A stretch of 6,576 nt of DNA from Propionibacteriales bacterium. Lineage in GTDB: Bacteria; Actinomycetota; Actinomycetes; Propionibacteriales; Propionibacteriaceae. The translations under genes were made by a program, and so were the position numbers. Location of the stretch: positions 1-6,576 of the forward strand of contig JAKDKP010000128.1 of NCBI GenBank assembly GCA_030453285.1, written 5' to 3'. The notes beneath the pieces were generated by a model. The model did not search any database, had not been told where the DNA came from, and saw only the letters and a program-made list of their open reading frames with translations. Positions 6,090 through 6,576 of the stretch are shown here, piece by piece. How positions within the stretch are numbered: position 1 is the stretch's first letter; each line of letters opens with the position of its first letter.

Positions 6090-6563
6090 TCAACTGCGGC
6101 CGTCGTCCCGTCGGGGCGGATCGCCGGCTGGACGGCCCCACGGGCCGTGGCGTTGTTGCTCCTGCTGGATCTCCCACCACTGCTGCTCCTGCATTCCCGC
6201 GCCCTGTTCCGGCGACGACGCCTGGTTCGGCAGCGCCGCGTGCGGGGGCAACTGCGGCCCGGCGGGCCGCAGCGTCCTCCGTACGACAATGGCAAGCCCA
6301 CCAGCCGCCAGACCCAGGAGCAAGAATCCGGCACCCACCCAGGGGCCGATGGTGGGCAGGGTGGCCTGGGCATCGGCCTGCTGACCAAGATCACGAACGA
6401 GAGTGCCCCCGCTCCGCTCCACCTGACACAGGTCCCCTGCGACCATCGGCTGCCCGTCGCAGGTGACCTGATCACTGCGCGCCGCGAGGCCCAGCATGAT
6501 GGTGGTCGCGCCACCGATGATCAACAGTGCCGCGGCCACCAGCAGCACGATGCGGGTGAACAT
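6090..6563 (-). CDS. Small two-helix membrane protein with a two-cysteine loop and Pro/Gln-rich tail
   Basis: The 157-residue product has membrane segments at about 4-27 and 73-95. Between them lies a loop of about 45 residues with VTCDGQPMVAGDLCQV (33-48), whose C35 and C46 could form a disulfide if the loop is outside. I recall similar C-G-x-M-x-G-D-x-C loops in other actinobacterial membrane proteins, but I cannot name a family. The tail (about 100-157) is rich in Pro, Gln and Arg, contains QEQQWWEIQQEQQ (125-137) and looks disordered and cytoplasmic. Two Arg follow the second helix (95-96), supporting a cytoplasmic C-terminus. The ATG at 6563 is preceded by AGGGTGAGG, close to the start but usable; the upstream region leaves the window. 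It converges on the LOG gene with a 38-nt gap in which I see no clear terminator. Function unknown. Confidence 0.8.
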   Translation of the reverse strand: MFTRIVLLVAAALLIIGGATTIMLGLAARSDQVTCDGQPMVAGDLCQVERSGGTLVRDLGQQADAQATLPTIGPWVGAGFLLLGLAAGGLAIVVRRTLRPAGPQLPPHAALPNQASSPEQGAGMQEQQWWEIQQEQQRHGPWGRPAGDPPRRDDGRS

Positions 6564-6576
6564 GGCCTCACCCTAC

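Noticed and set aside
6065..6092. Direct repeat CATGATCA at 6065-6072 and 6085-6092 between convergent genes
   Set aside because: Only 8 bp and each copy holds the short palindrome TGATCA; it forms no convincing hairpin stem with a loop and may be chance. The second copy lies partly within the stop region of the minus-strand gene.

Overview
The window is GC-rich DNA with short intergenic gaps, typical of a high-GC Actinobacterium. The minus-strand order dxr then an M50 site-2 protease matches the conserved actinobacterial dxr-rip1(-ispG) block, and an iron-box-like palindrome fits the DtxR/IdeR regulators of that phylum. The frequent CGTACG hexamers make me lean towards Propionibacteriales, but that is only a guess. 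I see no mobile element, tRNA, rRNA or CRISPR array.

Layout. Positions 1-210 (minus) hold the first 70 residues of a Rip1/RseP-type intramembrane protease, which runs off the left edge. Positions 275-1543 (minus) hold a complete dxr, the committed isoprenoid (MEP pathway) enzyme. The 64-nt gap between them holds an imperfect 21-bp tandem repeat next to the protease RBS. A 192-nt divergent gap (1544-1735) carries the palindrome CTTAGG-ACAA-CCTAAG and a plausible promoter for 1736-2629 (plus), an Fe(II)/2-oxoglutarate dioxygenase of the PhyH/ectoine-hydroxylase-like family with strongly biased codons. A strong hairpin at 2647-2677 separates it from a convergent gene at 2691-3344 (minus), a six-helix membrane protein of unknown function.

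A second divergent gap (3345-3493) with a 15-bp inverted repeat leads into a two-gene plus-strand operon. Its first gene (about 3494-4927) is a beta-lactamase-fold serine hydrolase without a signal peptide. Its second gene (4924-6051) is a LOG/PpnN-like nucleotide-binding protein whose GTG start overlaps the upstream stop by 4 nt. At the right end, 6090-6563 (minus) encodes a small protein with two membrane segments, a short two-cysteine loop and a Pro/Gln-rich tail.

How they work together. Only dxr-rip1 and the hydrolase-LOG pair look like transcriptional units; the rest is mostly single genes. The most interesting points are the possible iron control of the orphan iron-dependent dioxygenase, the translational coupling of hydrolase and LOG genes, and the tandem repeat in front of rip1. 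I found no clear sign of a wholly new multi-gene system.
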